DNA of 64,000 nucleotides from NCBI GenBank assembly GCA_965261535.1, contig OZ253469.1, positions 1,178,001 through 1,242,000 on the forward strand. Reading direction: 5' to 3'. This document shows, in pieces, positions 18,173 to 27,592 of the stretch (position 1 is the stretch's first letter; the number at the start of each line of letters is the position of its first letter). Under the pieces are notes generated by a model. It was not told the DNA's origin. It worked only from the letters and a program-made list of their open reading frames with translations, and searched no databases. A program made the translations under genes and the position numbers. Source of the DNA: VXNE01 sp965261535 (lineage in GTDB: Bacteria > Pseudomonadota > Gammaproteobacteria > Pseudomonadales > Azotimanducaceae).

Positions 18173-19519
18173 GTGAGAACGGTTCCCTTGCCAGAGCACG
18201 CCAGTTCCGAGCAGCCATTCGATGGTGTGCGCGTGGTCGAGTTCGGTCAGTTCGTTGCCGTACCTTTCGCAGCCCAACTCCTCGCGGAAGGCGGCGCGCG
18301 GGTCATCAAGGTCGAACCGGTGGATGGCGATCCCGCGAGGCGATTGCGGCCGCTGGCTTCCATCAGATCGCGCGACGAGAACTCTGCAAAGGCTTCGGCG
18401 AGACCCGTTGCACCCGAAACGCGCACGTTCCTGTCGCGCAACCGGGGCAAGCGGTCGCTGCCGCTGGCGCTACGACACCCCCAAGCCAAGCCCGTCATCG
18501 ATGCATTGCTGGCATGGGCCGACGTTGTGCTCATGAACTTTCGTCCGGGATTGGCGGAAGAACTGGGCCTGGGCGCATCCGCGCTATGCGAACGATTCCC
18601 CCGTCTCATCGTCGGTTCCGTATCGGCGTTCGGCAGCCGGGGTCCTGAAGCAGGACGCGCGGGAATGGACATCGTCGTGCAGGCGCGCAGCGGGTTGATG
18701 GCAGCCAACGGACGCATCGTCGACGGACGACCGGCCACTGGAGACCCGGTAAGCGCGGACTACATGAGCGCCATGGCGCTCGCTTTCGGCGTCAGCGCCG
18801 CGCTCCTTCGGCGCGAGCGAACGGGGCGCGGCGGCCGGGTCGACACGTCGCTGCTGCAATCCGCCATGACTCTGGCCAACAATCAGCTCATCCGCGTCGA
18901 GAGCGAGGACGGCCCAATACACCGCAACGCGCTCGACCGACTCGCCGCGCTTCGCGCCGCCGGCGCTCCATACGCCGCGCAGGCCGAGATAATCCCCTCG
19001 GTGCGCGCGCGGGCCATGTCGCAGGTCTATTTCCGGACCTACGAGACGGCGGATGCGACCATCGCCGTCGCCTGCGGCAGCCCCTCGTTGCGGGAAAGAT
19101 TCATGCACGTCACAGGCCTCGACGATACAGGCCTCGGTCCGAATCCCGGCCCTCACCTCGACGCGCACTATGATGCGCTGAAGCTCAATGTCGAGGCGAA
19201 GTTGCGCCAGCGCTCGAGCACCGAATGGGTCGCGGAACTGAACGATGCAGGCGTTCCGGTTTCCACGGTAAGGTTTCCCATAGAATTGCTAGACGATCCG
19301 CAAACGGCGGCGAACGGCATGTTCCATACGTTCCGGCATCCGACCGTCGGCGAGGTGACGGCGTTGTCGCCACCGGTGAATCTCGACGACGAAGGCTTCA
19401 CACCGGCCCCGCCGACTTCAGCGCTCGGTTCGGATACGGCGGCCATCTTGACGGAGTTGGGCTTCACGGGCGACCAGGTCGACGCGATGCTCAACGAGAG
19501 GGTGACGCGCGACAGCTAG
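18173..19519 (+). CDS. CaiB/BaiF family CoA transferase
   Basis: A 448-aa family III CoA transferase. The N-terminal FDGVRVVEFGQFVAVPFAAQ and the CoA-binding stretch RNRGKRSLPLAL are typical. SADYMSAMALAFGVSAALL lies where the catalytic aspartate is expected, and GRGGRVDTSLLQSAM follows. GTG 18173 is the only start close to the conserved N-terminus; no strong ribosome-binding site is visible. These enzymes move CoA between organic acids, often in carnitine, bile-acid or oxalate metabolism. It lies divergent from the decarboxylase-like pair. Confidence 0.85.
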   Translation: MRTVPLPEHASSEQPFDGVRVVEFGQFVAVPFAAQLLAEGGARVIKVEPVDGDPARRLRPLASIRSRDENSAKASARPVAPETRTFLSRNRGKRSLPLALRHPQAKPVIDALLAWADVVLMNFRPGLAEELGLGASALCERFPRLIVGSVSAFGSRGPEAGRAGMDIVVQARSGLMAANGRIVDGRPATGDPVSADYMSAMALAFGVSAALLRRERTGRGGRVDTSLLQSAMTLANNQLIRVESEDGPIHRNALDRLAALRAAGAPYAAQAEIIPSVRARAMSQVYFRTYETADATIAVACGSPSLRERFMHVTGLDDTGLGPNPGPHLDAHYDALKLNVEAKLRQRSSTEWVAELNDAGVPVSTVRFPIELLDDPQTAANGMFHTFRHPTVGEVTALSPPVNLDDEGFTPAPPTSALGSDTAAILTELGFTGDQVDAMLNERVTRDS

Positions 19520-19690
19520 AAGGCTCGCTTGCCTAACCTTGGCAGTATGGTCACGATATCTCTGCACCGATTCAATCAAAATGATGGTGCATCTGGGCAC
19601 GAACTTTCCTCAACCACGGGTTGGCGACGCTCGGAAGCGAAAGCCTCAAACGAAACGACGTTCCGCTGCCGATACGAATAGGAAGCACCA

Positions 19691-20866
19691 ATGAACGAAA
19701 TCAGACCATTTCAAATCGACATTCCAAAATCAGCGCTGGACGACCTTGCGGCCCGCCTGGAGCGGACGCGGTGGCCGGATGCCGAAACCATCCGTGCCGA
19801 CGAGGGTGCGGCACATGACTGGAACCAGGGAGTGCCCCTCGCCTACGCCAAGGAGATTCGCGACTACTGGCTTAACGACTACGACTGGCCCGCGCGACAG
19901 GCTTATTTCAACCGGTTTCCGCAATTCATGACCGAGTTCGATGGCCTGGACATCCACTTCATCCACCGGGAAAGCGCCCATCCGGACGCCGTTCCCCTGG
20001 TCCTTACCCACGGTTGGCCAGGTTCCATCGTCGAATTCCACCGCATCATTGAGCCCCTCGCCGACCCGACCAGCCACGGCGGGGCCGCTCGCGACGCGTT
20101 TCACGTCGTCTGCCCTTCCCTGCCCGGCTTCGGGTTCTCGGGCCAGCCCGAGAGCACGGGTTGGAACGTCCCCAAGATCGCCGACGCGTGGGACGAGATC
20201 ATGGCGCGTCTGGGATATGACCGCTATTTCGCGCAAGGCGGGGACTGGGGCACGACCGTGTCGAACGCCCTCGCCGCACGGCACCCCGGACGCTGCGCGG
20301 GAATTCACGTCAACATGCCGGGCGGTCGCCCGCGCCAACCTCCGGAAAACCCCACCGAACGCGAGAAGGCGGCGCTGGCACGCATTCAGCGCGCGCAACA
20401 AAGGGGCGGCGGATATGGGAGACAACAGAGTACGCGCCCACAAACGCTCGGCTACGCGTTGGCCGATTCGCCCATGGGACAGGCCACGTGGATCCTTGAG
20501 AAGTTCTTCGAGTGGACGGATTGCGACGGTCGCCCCGAAAACGCCATCAGCCGCGACGAACTTCTGGACAACGTGATGTTCTACTGGCTAACCGACAGCG
20601 GCACATCATCGGCGCGAATATATTGGGAGAACAATCAGAGCGCGCTCGCTGGTGGCTACGATGAGCATGCCGTCGAGATAAAGGTGCCCACCGGATGCAG
20701 CATCTTCCCGAAGGAGATCACGCCGACACCAAGGAACTGGGCCGAGGAGCGCTACCCCAACATCGTCTACTGGAACGAACTGGAGAAAGGCGGTCACTTC
20801 GCGGCTTTCGAGCAGCCCGAGGTGTTCGTCGACGAGTTGCGCAAGTGCTTCCGGTTGATGCGCTGA
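19691..20866 (+). CDS. Epoxide hydrolase (EHN-domain family)
   Basis: A 391-aa alpha/beta hydrolase with the N-terminal epoxide-hydrolase domain (FQIDIPKSALDDLAARLERT, WPD). HGWPGS is the oxyanion-hole motif, GGDWGT holds the nucleophilic aspartate, and GGHFAAFEQP near the end holds the catalytic histidine. Length and order match microsomal-type epoxide hydrolases, which open epoxides to diols. No signal peptide. ATG 19691 follows GGAAGCACC. Confidence 0.9.
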   Translation: MNEIRPFQIDIPKSALDDLAARLERTRWPDAETIRADEGAAHDWNQGVPLAYAKEIRDYWLNDYDWPARQAYFNRFPQFMTEFDGLDIHFIHRESAHPDAVPLVLTHGWPGSIVEFHRIIEPLADPTSHGGAARDAFHVVCPSLPGFGFSGQPESTGWNVPKIADAWDEIMARLGYDRYFAQGGDWGTTVSNALAARHPGRCAGIHVNMPGGRPRQPPENPTEREKAALARIQRAQQRGGGYGRQQSTRPQTLGYALADSPMGQATWILEKFFEWTDCDGRPENAISRDELLDNVMFYWLTDSGTSSARIYWENNQSALAGGYDEHAVEIKVPTGCSIFPKEITPTPRNWAEERYPNIVYWNELEKGGHFAAFEQPEVFVDELRKCFRLMR

Positions 20867-20942
20867 CGTGGCAACGGTGTGATGCGTTGATGCCTACATC
20901 TTTGATGATATGGTGTTGCGCGAAAGGAGAAGAGGCTGACCC

Positions 20943-21212
20943 ATGCGCACCACGCTTACCATAGAGGACGAGACTTTCCGCAAGCTGAAGGGGATCGGTC
21001 ATCGGACCGGAAAGTCATTCAAGGCCATTGTGAACGAAGCGCTTCGGGCGGGCATCGAAAACGAGGGGATTGCCAGTCCGCCGCGAGCGTATAGAACCAA
21101 GCCCGTTGCAATGGGCGAAGTCGTTGGCCCCTACGACCTCGACAAAGCGTTGCAACTCGCGGATCGGCTGGAAGACGAAGAAACCAAGCACATACTACAA
21201 CTGCGCAAGTGA
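20943..21212 (+). CDS. VapB-like ribbon-helix-helix antitoxin
   Basis: An 89-aa protein whose first 45 residues (MRTTLTIEDETFRKLKGIG, FKAIVNEALRAGI) form a ribbon-helix-helix DNA-binding domain. The C-terminal half is acidic (DRLEDEETKHILQL) and would wrap the toxin. AAAGGAGAAGAGG precedes ATG 20943. The stop overlaps the start of the PIN-domain gene (GTGA), which marks a type II toxin-antitoxin operon, normally autorepressed by the pair. Confidence 0.85.
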   Translation: MRTTLTIEDETFRKLKGIGHRTGKSFKAIVNEALRAGIENEGIASPPRAYRTKPVAMGEVVGPYDLDKALQLADRLEDEETKHILQLRK

Positions 21213-21637
21213 TTCTCGTTGACGCCAATCTGCTGATCTATGCGGTCAATTCGGACGCGCCGCGCCATTCGGCGGCGCGAGCGTGGCTCGACGAGACACT
21301 TTCCGGCGTGACGCCGGTCGGGTTGCCTTGGGTGTGTGTACTTGCCTTTCTGCGCATTACGACCGATCCGCATATTCTCGCTCGGCCAATGTCTGTAGAT
21401 GCCGCCATCGACCAGGTGGGGGAGTGGCTGGATCAGCCTTTCGTCGACACTGTCGCTCCCGGCGAGAAACATTGGCCAATCCTCCGCAATCTACTTCGGA
21501 CAACCGGGATGGCCGGCAACCTCACGACCGATGCGCACGTCGCCGCGATGGCTATTGAACGTGGCGCTACAGTGTGTTCAGCCGATCACGACTTCAGACG
21601 TTTTCCGGGCGTGCATCACATCGACCCACTAACCTGA
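21209..21637 (+). CDS. PIN-domain ribonuclease toxin (VapC-like)
   Basis: A 142-aa PIN-domain protein starting at GTG 21209 inside the antitoxin stop. Acidic residues for Mg2+ are in place: ILVDANLLIYAV (Asp5), the central NLTTDAHVAAMA, and SADHDFRRFPG near the C-terminus. This subgroup (ending RFPGVHHIDPL) comprises VapC-type RNases that cleave tRNA or rRNA when the antitoxin is lost. Confidence 0.88.
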   Translation: MILVDANLLIYAVNSDAPRHSAARAWLDETLSGVTPVGLPWVCVLAFLRITTDPHILARPMSVDAAIDQVGEWLDQPFVDTVAPGEKHWPILRNLLRTTGMAGNLTTDAHVAAMAIERGATVCSADHDFRRFPGVHHIDPLT

Positions 21638-21711
21638 CGACGTTCTTTGTTGCCGGTAGCTATCAACCCGGCGGGTTTCCGTACGAGCCTGAGCTCCACG
21701 TTCACAAGCCA

Positions 21712-22595
21712 TCAGCGCTGGAAGACTTTGAGCAGCGCGTCCCGGGGCGGTGCGTAGAAGAAGCTGCCGATGACGGGACGCGAAAAGTTCAGGAGGTGGT
21801 CGTGCAAGCCGTCGCCGGTGAGGCCGAACATCGAGTCCAGCAGCCATCGGAATCGCTGCGGGTCGGCGCTGAACGCGAGAAAGTAGAGTCCCGCATCACG
21901 TACGGTGCCGACCGGACAACTTCTGCGGTAGATCTTGACAGCGTTGCCGTCGCGTTTCAGGTCTGTGCGGCTGACATGGCTATCCGGCGGCATTGCGTCG
22001 CCTTCGAGTTCAATGCTGTCCGGCTTGGTGCGGCCGATCACGCGTTCCTGATCCGCCATGGGCAACTTTCCGAACCCCGACAAGTCGTGGACCCACCGCT
22101 GGGCGAGCACGAAACTGCCGCCCGCATGTTCGCCGGCCTGGACCAGAGCGGCCACTTGCTGCGCCTCGCCCCTCGGATTCGCGGAACCGTCCACGAAACC
22201 GGTGAGATCACGGCTGTCGCGAAAGCGAAAACCGTGGTCTTCGTGGGCGAGGTCCGCCACGGGGCACAAGCACTCGCGCCACTGCAGGGCGCGGGCAAAG
22301 AGTTCGTCGCGCTTCGCGCCGTGTAGCCAGATGAAAAGATCCCGCTGCGTGGCGGGGCTGCGAATCCCGCCGCGCCTTCGATGGGAGTGAAGTCGACGGC
22401 ATTCGGCGGCGCCTCCGGTGCGCGGAGTCCGCGCAATAACCTCCCACCGAATGCGACCAATTGTTCGCCCGCGTCGACTGCAGAATCCGCCGGAGCATCG
22501 CTTGGCAATGACGTAACCGCCTCCCGGACCGTGAATTCAAGGAAGATTTGATGGGCGGTGCCTTCCCGAAAGATAGCCCTTTGATGAGTGCTCAT
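21712..22595 (-). pseudogene. Dyp-type peroxidase, frameshifted
   Basis: Two overlapping frames together make one Dyp-type haem peroxidase of about 294 aa. The N-part (ATG 22595, MSTHQRAIFREGTAHQIFLE) reads to PIEGAAGFAAPP, then the frame shifts near 22353. The next frame continues TQRDLFIWLHGAKRDELFAR and holds GFVDGSANP (the GxxDG motif) and DSHVSRTD (probable proximal histidine). One missing C in the coding strand explains the break. Dyp peroxidases oxidise dyes, lignin models or porphyrinogens with H2O2. If the shift is an assembly error the gene is intact. Confidence 0.8.
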
Positions 22596-22633
22596 GACAT
22601 CACTCTTTGACCTGCGAGACCGGTCGCTGGTTC

Positions 22634-22669
22634 GGGAGGCTCGCCGGGAGGCTCGCCGGGAGGCTCGCC
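22634..22669. repeat. 12-bp tandem repeat, three perfect units
   Basis: GGGAGGCTCGCC is repeated three times in the 84-bp gap between the peroxidase and ychF. Two further 12-bp arrays lie at 25295-25342 and 25468-25503. Confidence 0.95.
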
Positions 22670-22679
22670 CTTCGATCCC

Positions 22680-23771
22680 CTATACGTTGAATCGAAAGCG
22701 GACTACGTCCCCATCCCGCACGACATAGTCCCTGCCTTCCAGGCGCCACCGCCCCGCCTCCTTCGCACCCTGTTCGCCTCCAAGCGAAACAAAGTCCTCG
22801 TAGGCGACCACCTCCGCCCGAATGAAGCCCCTTTCGAAGTCGGTATGGATGGCCCCTGCGGCTTGCGGCGCGGTGGTCCCGGTTGGAACAGTCCAGGCGC
22901 GCGCTTCCTTGGAACTGCAAGTGAAGTAGTCGTGCAAGCCCAAGAGCCGTTGACCGGTCCGGATCACGCGATCAAGACCCGGCGCTTCCAACCCTAGATC
23001 GCGCAGGAAGTCCGTTCTCTCATCGGCTTCGAGTTCCGCGATCTCGGCTTCGATTTTCGTGCAGATGGGGATGCAGGCGGCGCCTTGTGCGTCGGCGATC
23101 TCCTCCACCGGAACCAGCAGCGGATTGTCCCGCAGCCCGTCTTCAGCCACGTTGGCGATATACATCACCGGTTTGGCCGTGAGCAGATGCAGATCCACGA
23201 TTCCCGCCAGTTCTCCCTGCGTCAGATGGAGTACACGTACCGGGTCACCTCGTTCCAGCGATTCACGCACCTTCTCCAGCAGTGCGGTCCGGTCGCGCGC
23301 TTGCTTGTCACCGACCGCCGCGATGCGCCGGACGCGATCATGGGCCCGCTCCACGGTGTCAAGGTCCGCCAACGCCAGTTCGATATCGACAACCTCGATG
23401 TCATCGGCCGGAGAGCCGGAGCTTCCGACGTTGATGACCCCCTCGTCCTCGAAACAGCGGACCACATGCGCGATGGCCTGGGTTTCGCGAATGTGTGCGA
23501 GGAACTGGTTGCCTAGCCCTTCTCCCCTGGAAGCGCCCTTCACCAAGCCCGCGATATCCACGAACTCCACCATGGTCGGGACCACCCGTTTCGCCGACGC
23601 CAACTCGGCGATTCGCCAAAGACGCGGATCCGGGACAGGCACGACGCCCACATTCGGCTCGATGGTGCAAAACGGAAAGTTCTCCGCCTCGGCCCCGGCG
23701 CAGGTCATGGCATTGAACAGCGTTGACTTGCCGACATTCGGCAAACCGACGATGCCACATCGGAAACCCAC
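22680..23771 (-). CDS. ychF: Redox-regulated ATPase YchF (Obg-family)
   Basis: A 363-aa P-loop protein, full length for YchF/OLA1. GLPNVGKSTLF is the Walker A motif, VDIAGLVKGASRGEGLGNQF the G3/switch region, and MYIANVAEDG replaces the G4 NKxD motif, as expected for this ATP-preferring member. A coiled-coil insert lies in the middle and the TGS domain at the end (FERGFIRAEVVAYEDF). YchF binds ribosomes and influences oxidative-stress response. Only 3 nt separate pth, giving the conserved pth-ychF order. Confidence 0.95.
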   Translation of the reverse strand: MGFRCGIVGLPNVGKSTLFNAMTCAGAEAENFPFCTIEPNVGVVPVPDPRLWRIAELASAKRVVPTMVEFVDIAGLVKGASRGEGLGNQFLAHIRETQAIAHVVRCFEDEGVINVGSSGSPADDIEVVDIELALADLDTVERAHDRVRRIAAVGDKQARDRTALLEKVRESLERGDPVRVLHLTQGELAGIVDLHLLTAKPVMYIANVAEDGLRDNPLLVPVEEIADAQGAACIPICTKIEAEIAELEADERTDFLRDLGLEAPGLDRVIRTGQRLLGLHDYFTCSSKEARAWTVPTGTTAPQAAGAIHTDFERGFIRAEVVAYEDFVSLGGEQGAKEAGRWRLEGRDYVVRDGDVVRFRFNV

Positions 23772-23774
23772 GCC

Positions 23775-24368
23775 CTATTGCCTTGTGGGTTCGGGCGCGT
23801 GAAGGCGGCTCATCGCCTTGTCCCATTCACCATCGACGACAAGTTGCACCAGCGCGTCGTCCATCTCGAGGCTCGCCTCGACGCGCTCGCGATCACGCTT
23901 GCCGAACTTCTTGCCGGTGAGAAAGCCGATCATGCGACGCCGTCCGGGATGGCCGACACCGATGCGCAGGCGCACGAAGTCGGAACGATTGCCAAGACCC
24001 GCAACGACGCTGGCGACGCCGTTGTGGGTGTGATGCCGGCCGCCGTTCTTGAGCCTGGTCAGGCCCACGGAAAAATCGACCTCGTCGTGGGCAATCAATA
24101 TTTCGTTGGGCTCTATGCCGTAGAACCGCGACAGCGCGCCTACAGATTCGCCGGACAGGTTCACATAGGTCGACGGCAGAAGAAACCAGACATCCCGGCC
24201 AAGGACGTCCCCTCGACCGACGCTCCCTCTGAACCTGGCGCGCGCCGCCATGGGCGCGGCAAAACGCATCGCGAGGTTCTCCACCCACCATGCGCCGATA
24301 TTGTGTGGCGTACCTTCATACTGGCGGCCGGGGTTACCAAGCCCTGCGATCAGACGGATACCGGGCAT
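23775..24368 (-). CDS. pth: Peptidyl-tRNA hydrolase
   Basis: A 197-aa Pth that recycles peptidyl-tRNA. Conserved residues: GLGNPGRQYEGTPHNIGAW (Asn and catalytic His), STYVNLSG (Asn), HDEVDF (Asp). The region after it reads KNGGRHHTHNGVAS where most enzymes have GGGHGGHNG. It lies between rplY and ychF, the usual gammaproteobacterial order. Confidence 0.95.
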   Translation of the reverse strand: MPGIRLIAGLGNPGRQYEGTPHNIGAWWVENLAMRFAAPMAARARFRGSVGRGDVLGRDVWFLLPSTYVNLSGESVGALSRFYGIEPNEILIAHDEVDFSVGLTRLKNGGRHHTHNGVASVVAGLGNRSDFVRLRIGVGHPGRRRMIGFLTGKKFGKRDRERVEASLEMDDALVQLVVDGEWDKAMSRLHAPEPTRQ

Positions 24369-24400
24369 GTCTCGGCCACCTTCGATTCTGCGGCTCTCTC

Positions 24401-25096
24401 CTAGCCAGTCGAAGCGCCACCCTCTCCCGCAGAGTCTTCCGCCTCACCCAGCGTTTCCTCTTCGCCCATAAGCAGCCCTTCCTCCCCGGGCTCCGCTTCT
24501 TCTTCCAGTCCGCCGCGCGGCGCCTGAATGCTCACTACCGGCGTGTCGTGTGCCTCGGCGGACGACAGCGCCACTATCGACACGCCTTCGGGGAGCTCCA
24601 GATCGGAAAGGTGCAACGCCTGGCCCAGGTCCAGATTCTCGACATCGATATCCAGGGACGCCGGCAGGTTCGCCGGCAAACACGTGATCTCAACTTCAAT
24701 CAGATTGTGGGAAATATTGCCGCTACGCTGGCGCACACCGATGCAATTGTCTTCGTTGAGGAACCGCAATGGGACGCTCATCTGGATCGGTCGATCGGCT
24801 CGGATACGCATGAAATCGATGTGGAGCACCTTCTCCGTCGCCGGATGACGCTGCAAGTCGCGCAACACCGCCTGCTCCGACTCCCCATCGATCCGCAACT
24901 GAATGATCTGGGAGAAAAAAGCCTGTTGCTCCATGGCCTTCGCCAGCAGCCGGAGCTCCACCTCGAACGGCACCGAATCCCCTCCACCGCCGTAGACGAC
25001 GCCGGGGACCTTGTTCGCCTCGTTGCGCAGTCGCCGGGCCGCCGACTTGCCGCGGCCGACCCTGGTTTCGGCTTCCAAAACGCATTGTTCCGCCAT
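24401..25096 (-). CDS. rplY: 50S ribosomal protein L25 (CTC-type, long form)
   Basis: A 231-aa long-form L25/general stress protein CTC that binds 5S rRNA. Start ATG 25096 (MAEQCVLEAETRVGRGKSAA) has CGGAGG about 11 nt upstream; the frame is open 5' through the tRNA gene, which rules out the longer reading. Features: RRLRNEANKVPGVVYGGGGD, LHIDFMRIRADRPIQMSVPL, then the C-terminal beta domain and an acidic tail (EEEAEPGEEGLL). Prs, which usually lies upstream, is absent. Confidence 0.93.
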   Translation of the reverse strand: MAEQCVLEAETRVGRGKSAARRLRNEANKVPGVVYGGGGDSVPFEVELRLLAKAMEQQAFFSQIIQLRIDGESEQAVLRDLQRHPATEKVLHIDFMRIRADRPIQMSVPLRFLNEDNCIGVRQRSGNISHNLIEVEITCLPANLPASLDIDVENLDLGQALHLSDLELPEGVSIVALSSAEAHDTPVVSIQAPRGGLEEEAEPGEEGLLMGEEETLGEAEDSAGEGGASTG

Positions 25097-25191
25097 GCTA
25101 CTTTCAACCTCCGGGTGCATTTCCGCGCAGTCGCCGCCACGCCCCTTGCGCCGCGTTACGGTACGCGCGCCTCTCAAACGCCGTTGCGATG

Positions 25192-25266
25192 TGGCTGGGG
25201 TGGCAGGAATCGAACCTGCGAATGCCGGGATCAAAACCCGGTGCCTTACCGCTTGGCGACACCCCA
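25192..25266 (-). tRNA. tRNA-Gln (anticodon UUG)
   Basis: A 75-nt cloverleaf on the minus strand with encoded CCA. The acceptor is TGGGGTG/CACCCCA; the anticodon stem CCGGG/CCCGG closes a TTTTGAT loop giving UUG; the T arm contains GGTTCGAATCC. It lies 95 nt upstream of rplY. Confidence 0.97.
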
Positions 25267-25294
25267 ATCCAACACGTTTCTCTACGTGTTTCGG

Positions 25295-25342
25295 CTTGCC
25301 GAATGGCTTGCCGGACGGCCCGCTGAATGGCCCGCCGGACGG
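25295..25342. repeat. 12-bp imperfect tandem repeat, four units
   Basis: Units CTTGCCGAATGG, CTTGCCGGACGG, CCCGCTGAATGG and CCCGCCGGACGG follow directly on each other upstream of tRNA-Gln. Confidence 0.9.
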
Positions 25343-25467
25343 CTCCGGGGCGCGAACGCCCATTCGGCAGCGGCGCGTATTGTATGGCTGCCCACCGATG
25401 TGTCAATGCGCGTCCCCGTGTCAGACTCACACCGTTGATACCTTCAGTAAAGAACCGGCCCCCCGCC

Positions 25468-25503
25468 GGGAACCCGGCTGGTAACCCCGTTGGGAACCCC
25501 GTC
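25468..25503. repeat. 12-bp imperfect tandem repeat, three units
   Basis: Units GGGAACCCGGCT, GGTAACCCCGTT and GGGAACCCCGTC in the gap downstream of the STAS gene. Apart from these arrays, 25267-25554 holds no gene that I can see. Confidence 0.85.
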
Positions 25504-25554
25504 ATCGTTCGGGTGAGACGCCCCCGCTGAAAGGCGAATGACGGCTTAAGCGCG

Positions 25555-25893
25555 TCAGCCAGCCACCGACGCGATCGCTTCAGCGCGAGTACCGTGCACC
25601 GCGATGATCTTGTTGAAACCGCTGATCCGAAAAACCTCGTCGATCTGATCCGACAGCGAGCACAGGGCGAATCCGGCATTCCGCTGACGCATCGTCTTCG
25701 CAACCAGCAGGATCGCGCGAAGGCCCGCGCTGCTGATATAGGAAATGCTGCCGAAATCCGCCACGACCGCACCTTCGGCATCCACGATCGCCTCCATGAC
25801 AGAGGATTGAAAGTCGCTGGCGTTTTGGCCATCGATGCGGCCTTCCGGCTTCAGAACGAGCACGCCGTCCGCCTGCTCCGGGTTAACTATCAT
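25555..25893 (-). CDS. STAS-domain protein (anti-sigma-factor antagonist type)
   Basis: A 112-aa single STAS domain: VLVLKPEGRIDGQNASDF (first strands), ADFGSISYISSAGLRAILL with the phosphorylatable serine region (SSAG), and an FRISGFNKIIAVH end. ATG 25893 has TTGGAG upstream. Such proteins usually bind a serine-kinase anti-sigma factor, but none is adjacent. It lies 145 nt after the ammonium transporter on the same strand. Confidence 0.88.
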   Translation of the reverse strand: MIVNPEQADGVLVLKPEGRIDGQNASDFQSSVMEAIVDAEGAVVADFGSISYISSAGLRAILLVAKTMRQRNAGFALCSLSDQIDEVFRISGFNKIIAVHGTRAEAIASVAG

Positions 25894-26038
25894 CGTCTTC
25901 GTTCTCCAAAGAATTCATCTTGCCAGAACTTCGCCAAGTCCACTGCGCCGCGAATATGGATTGGTCTGGGGAGTGCCCGACAAATTATAGCGGGATTGTA
26001 CATCGCTTTCTGTTCCTTATGAGCCTTCCCCGCGTCCG

Positions 26039-27430
26039 CTACCTCAGTGCGTCCACGTCGTCCTGGTCTGGCATCAACATGAACTCCGGATAGGCCTCGA
26101 TTCCCAGTTCCGCCGCATCCTGGCCGAGCGATTCGACGTCGCTCGAAATTCGCGCTCCCATCGTTTTCTTCAGCACCAGCCAGATGACCGCCGATACCGT
26201 CCCCACGAACACCCCTACCGCCGCGATTCCCGCCAGTTGCGCGCCAAGATTGCCGCCAGCCGCGATGCAAACCGCAATGGTTCCCCAGATACCCGCGAAA
26301 AGGTGCGCCGGAACTGCACCCACCACGTCGTCTATCTTGCAGATTTCCAACAGCTTGATTCCGCCGATCACGACCACGCCGCCCACCGCGCCGATGACCA
26401 CCGCCCAGTAGTGATCGACGATGTCCGGACCCGCGGTAATGGAGACGAGGCCGCCAATCGCGCCGTTCAACACCGCAAGCAGGTCGACTCGCCCGAGAGC
26501 GGGCCGGGACAGGCTGATCGCCGCGACGACACCGGCGGCAGCGGCCAGGTTGGTGTTGACGAATACGTTGCTCATCGCCACCGCGTCGATGGTGCTGGCC
26601 AGCGCCAGTTGTGAGCCGCCGTTGAAGCCGAACCATCCGAGCCAAAGTATGAAAACGCCCAACGTAACCGCAGGGACGTTCGATGGCGGCGTGGGCTTGA
26701 CGCTGCCGTCGTCCCGGAACTTGCCGAGCCTCGGCCCGATGATGATGGCCCCCGCGAGCGCCGCCCACCCACCGGTGGAATGCACGATGGTAGACCCGGC
26801 AAAATCCTTGAAGCCGAGCTGATAGAGCCAACCCTCACCCCATGTCCACGCACCGACCACCGGATAGATGATGGCAGCCAGGACTGCGGTAAAGACAAGG
26901 AAGCTCCACAAATTCACGCGCTCCGCCAAGGTGCCGGATACGATGGACGCCGTGGTCGCCACGAAGACCATCTGGAAGAACCAATTCGACATCGTGGAAT
27001 GGCCGGCGGCGACCACCGCCGACTGCGCTCCCTCCTCGCCCGCGAGCAGGGCGAGCTCATCGGCGGAAGGACCGTAGAACAACTGGACGGATCCGATCCA
27101 CTGTCCCACATCCACGTACATCAGGTTGTACCCGATGAGGTAGTACGCGAGGCCCGCGATCGAATACAGGCCAATATTCTTCAGGCAGATCATCGAGGCG
27201 TTCTTGGTGCGCACCGACCCCGCCTCGAGCATGGTGAAACCTGCGCACATCCACATGACGAGCGCGCCGAATATAAGGAATGAGAAAGTGTTGAGAACGA
27301 ATTGGGCTTCCGCCGCGACCGTTGCGTGGGCAGTCGTCCCGAGTACTACAAGCGCTATGGCCAATGCCGATGCCAATAGCAGCTTCCGGTATGGAGCCCC
27401 GTAGCCGGATATTTCGCCTGCGCGTCCCAT
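26039..27430 (-). CDS. amt: Ammonium transporter (Amt/Mep/Rh family)
   Basis: A 463-aa Amt protein with a signal-peptide-like first helix (LLLASALAIALVVLGTTAHA) and eleven further helices. Start ATG 27430 follows AAGGGGGAC. The Amt signature is seen in SMICLKNIGLYSIAG and WGEGWLYQLGFKDFAGSTIVHSTGGWAALAG (conserved D, F, H pore residues), with a second pore histidine in VPAHLFAGIWG. It ends MPDQDDVDALR. No glnK gene is adjacent, so regulation by PII is not visible here. Confidence 0.92.
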   Translation of the reverse strand: MGRAGEISGYGAPYRKLLLASALAIALVVLGTTAHATVAAEAQFVLNTFSFLIFGALVMWMCAGFTMLEAGSVRTKNASMICLKNIGLYSIAGLAYYLIGYNLMYVDVGQWIGSVQLFYGPSADELALLAGEEGAQSAVVAAGHSTMSNWFFQMVFVATTASIVSGTLAERVNLWSFLVFTAVLAAIIYPVVGAWTWGEGWLYQLGFKDFAGSTIVHSTGGWAALAGAIIIGPRLGKFRDDGSVKPTPPSNVPAVTLGVFILWLGWFGFNGGSQLALASTIDAVAMSNVFVNTNLAAAAGVVAAISLSRPALGRVDLLAVLNGAIGGLVSITAGPDIVDHYWAVVIGAVGGVVVIGGIKLLEICKIDDVVGAVPAHLFAGIWGTIAVCIAAGGNLGAQLAGIAAVGVFVGTVSAVIWLVLKKTMGARISSDVESLGQDAAELGIEAYPEFMLMPDQDDVDALR

Positions 27431-27592
27431 CTTCGTCCCCCTTACGCAGCAGCGGCAAACCGCTTCGGCCAAGAGTATGCCCGTGCCCTTGGGCAGGGTC
27501 CATTTGTTGCGGTTTTGGGACAATTCCGCCGCCGCCGCCTGCGGGGCACGGCATCAATGATCTATTATTCGCGCTCCCGCGAGAGCCCGGTG

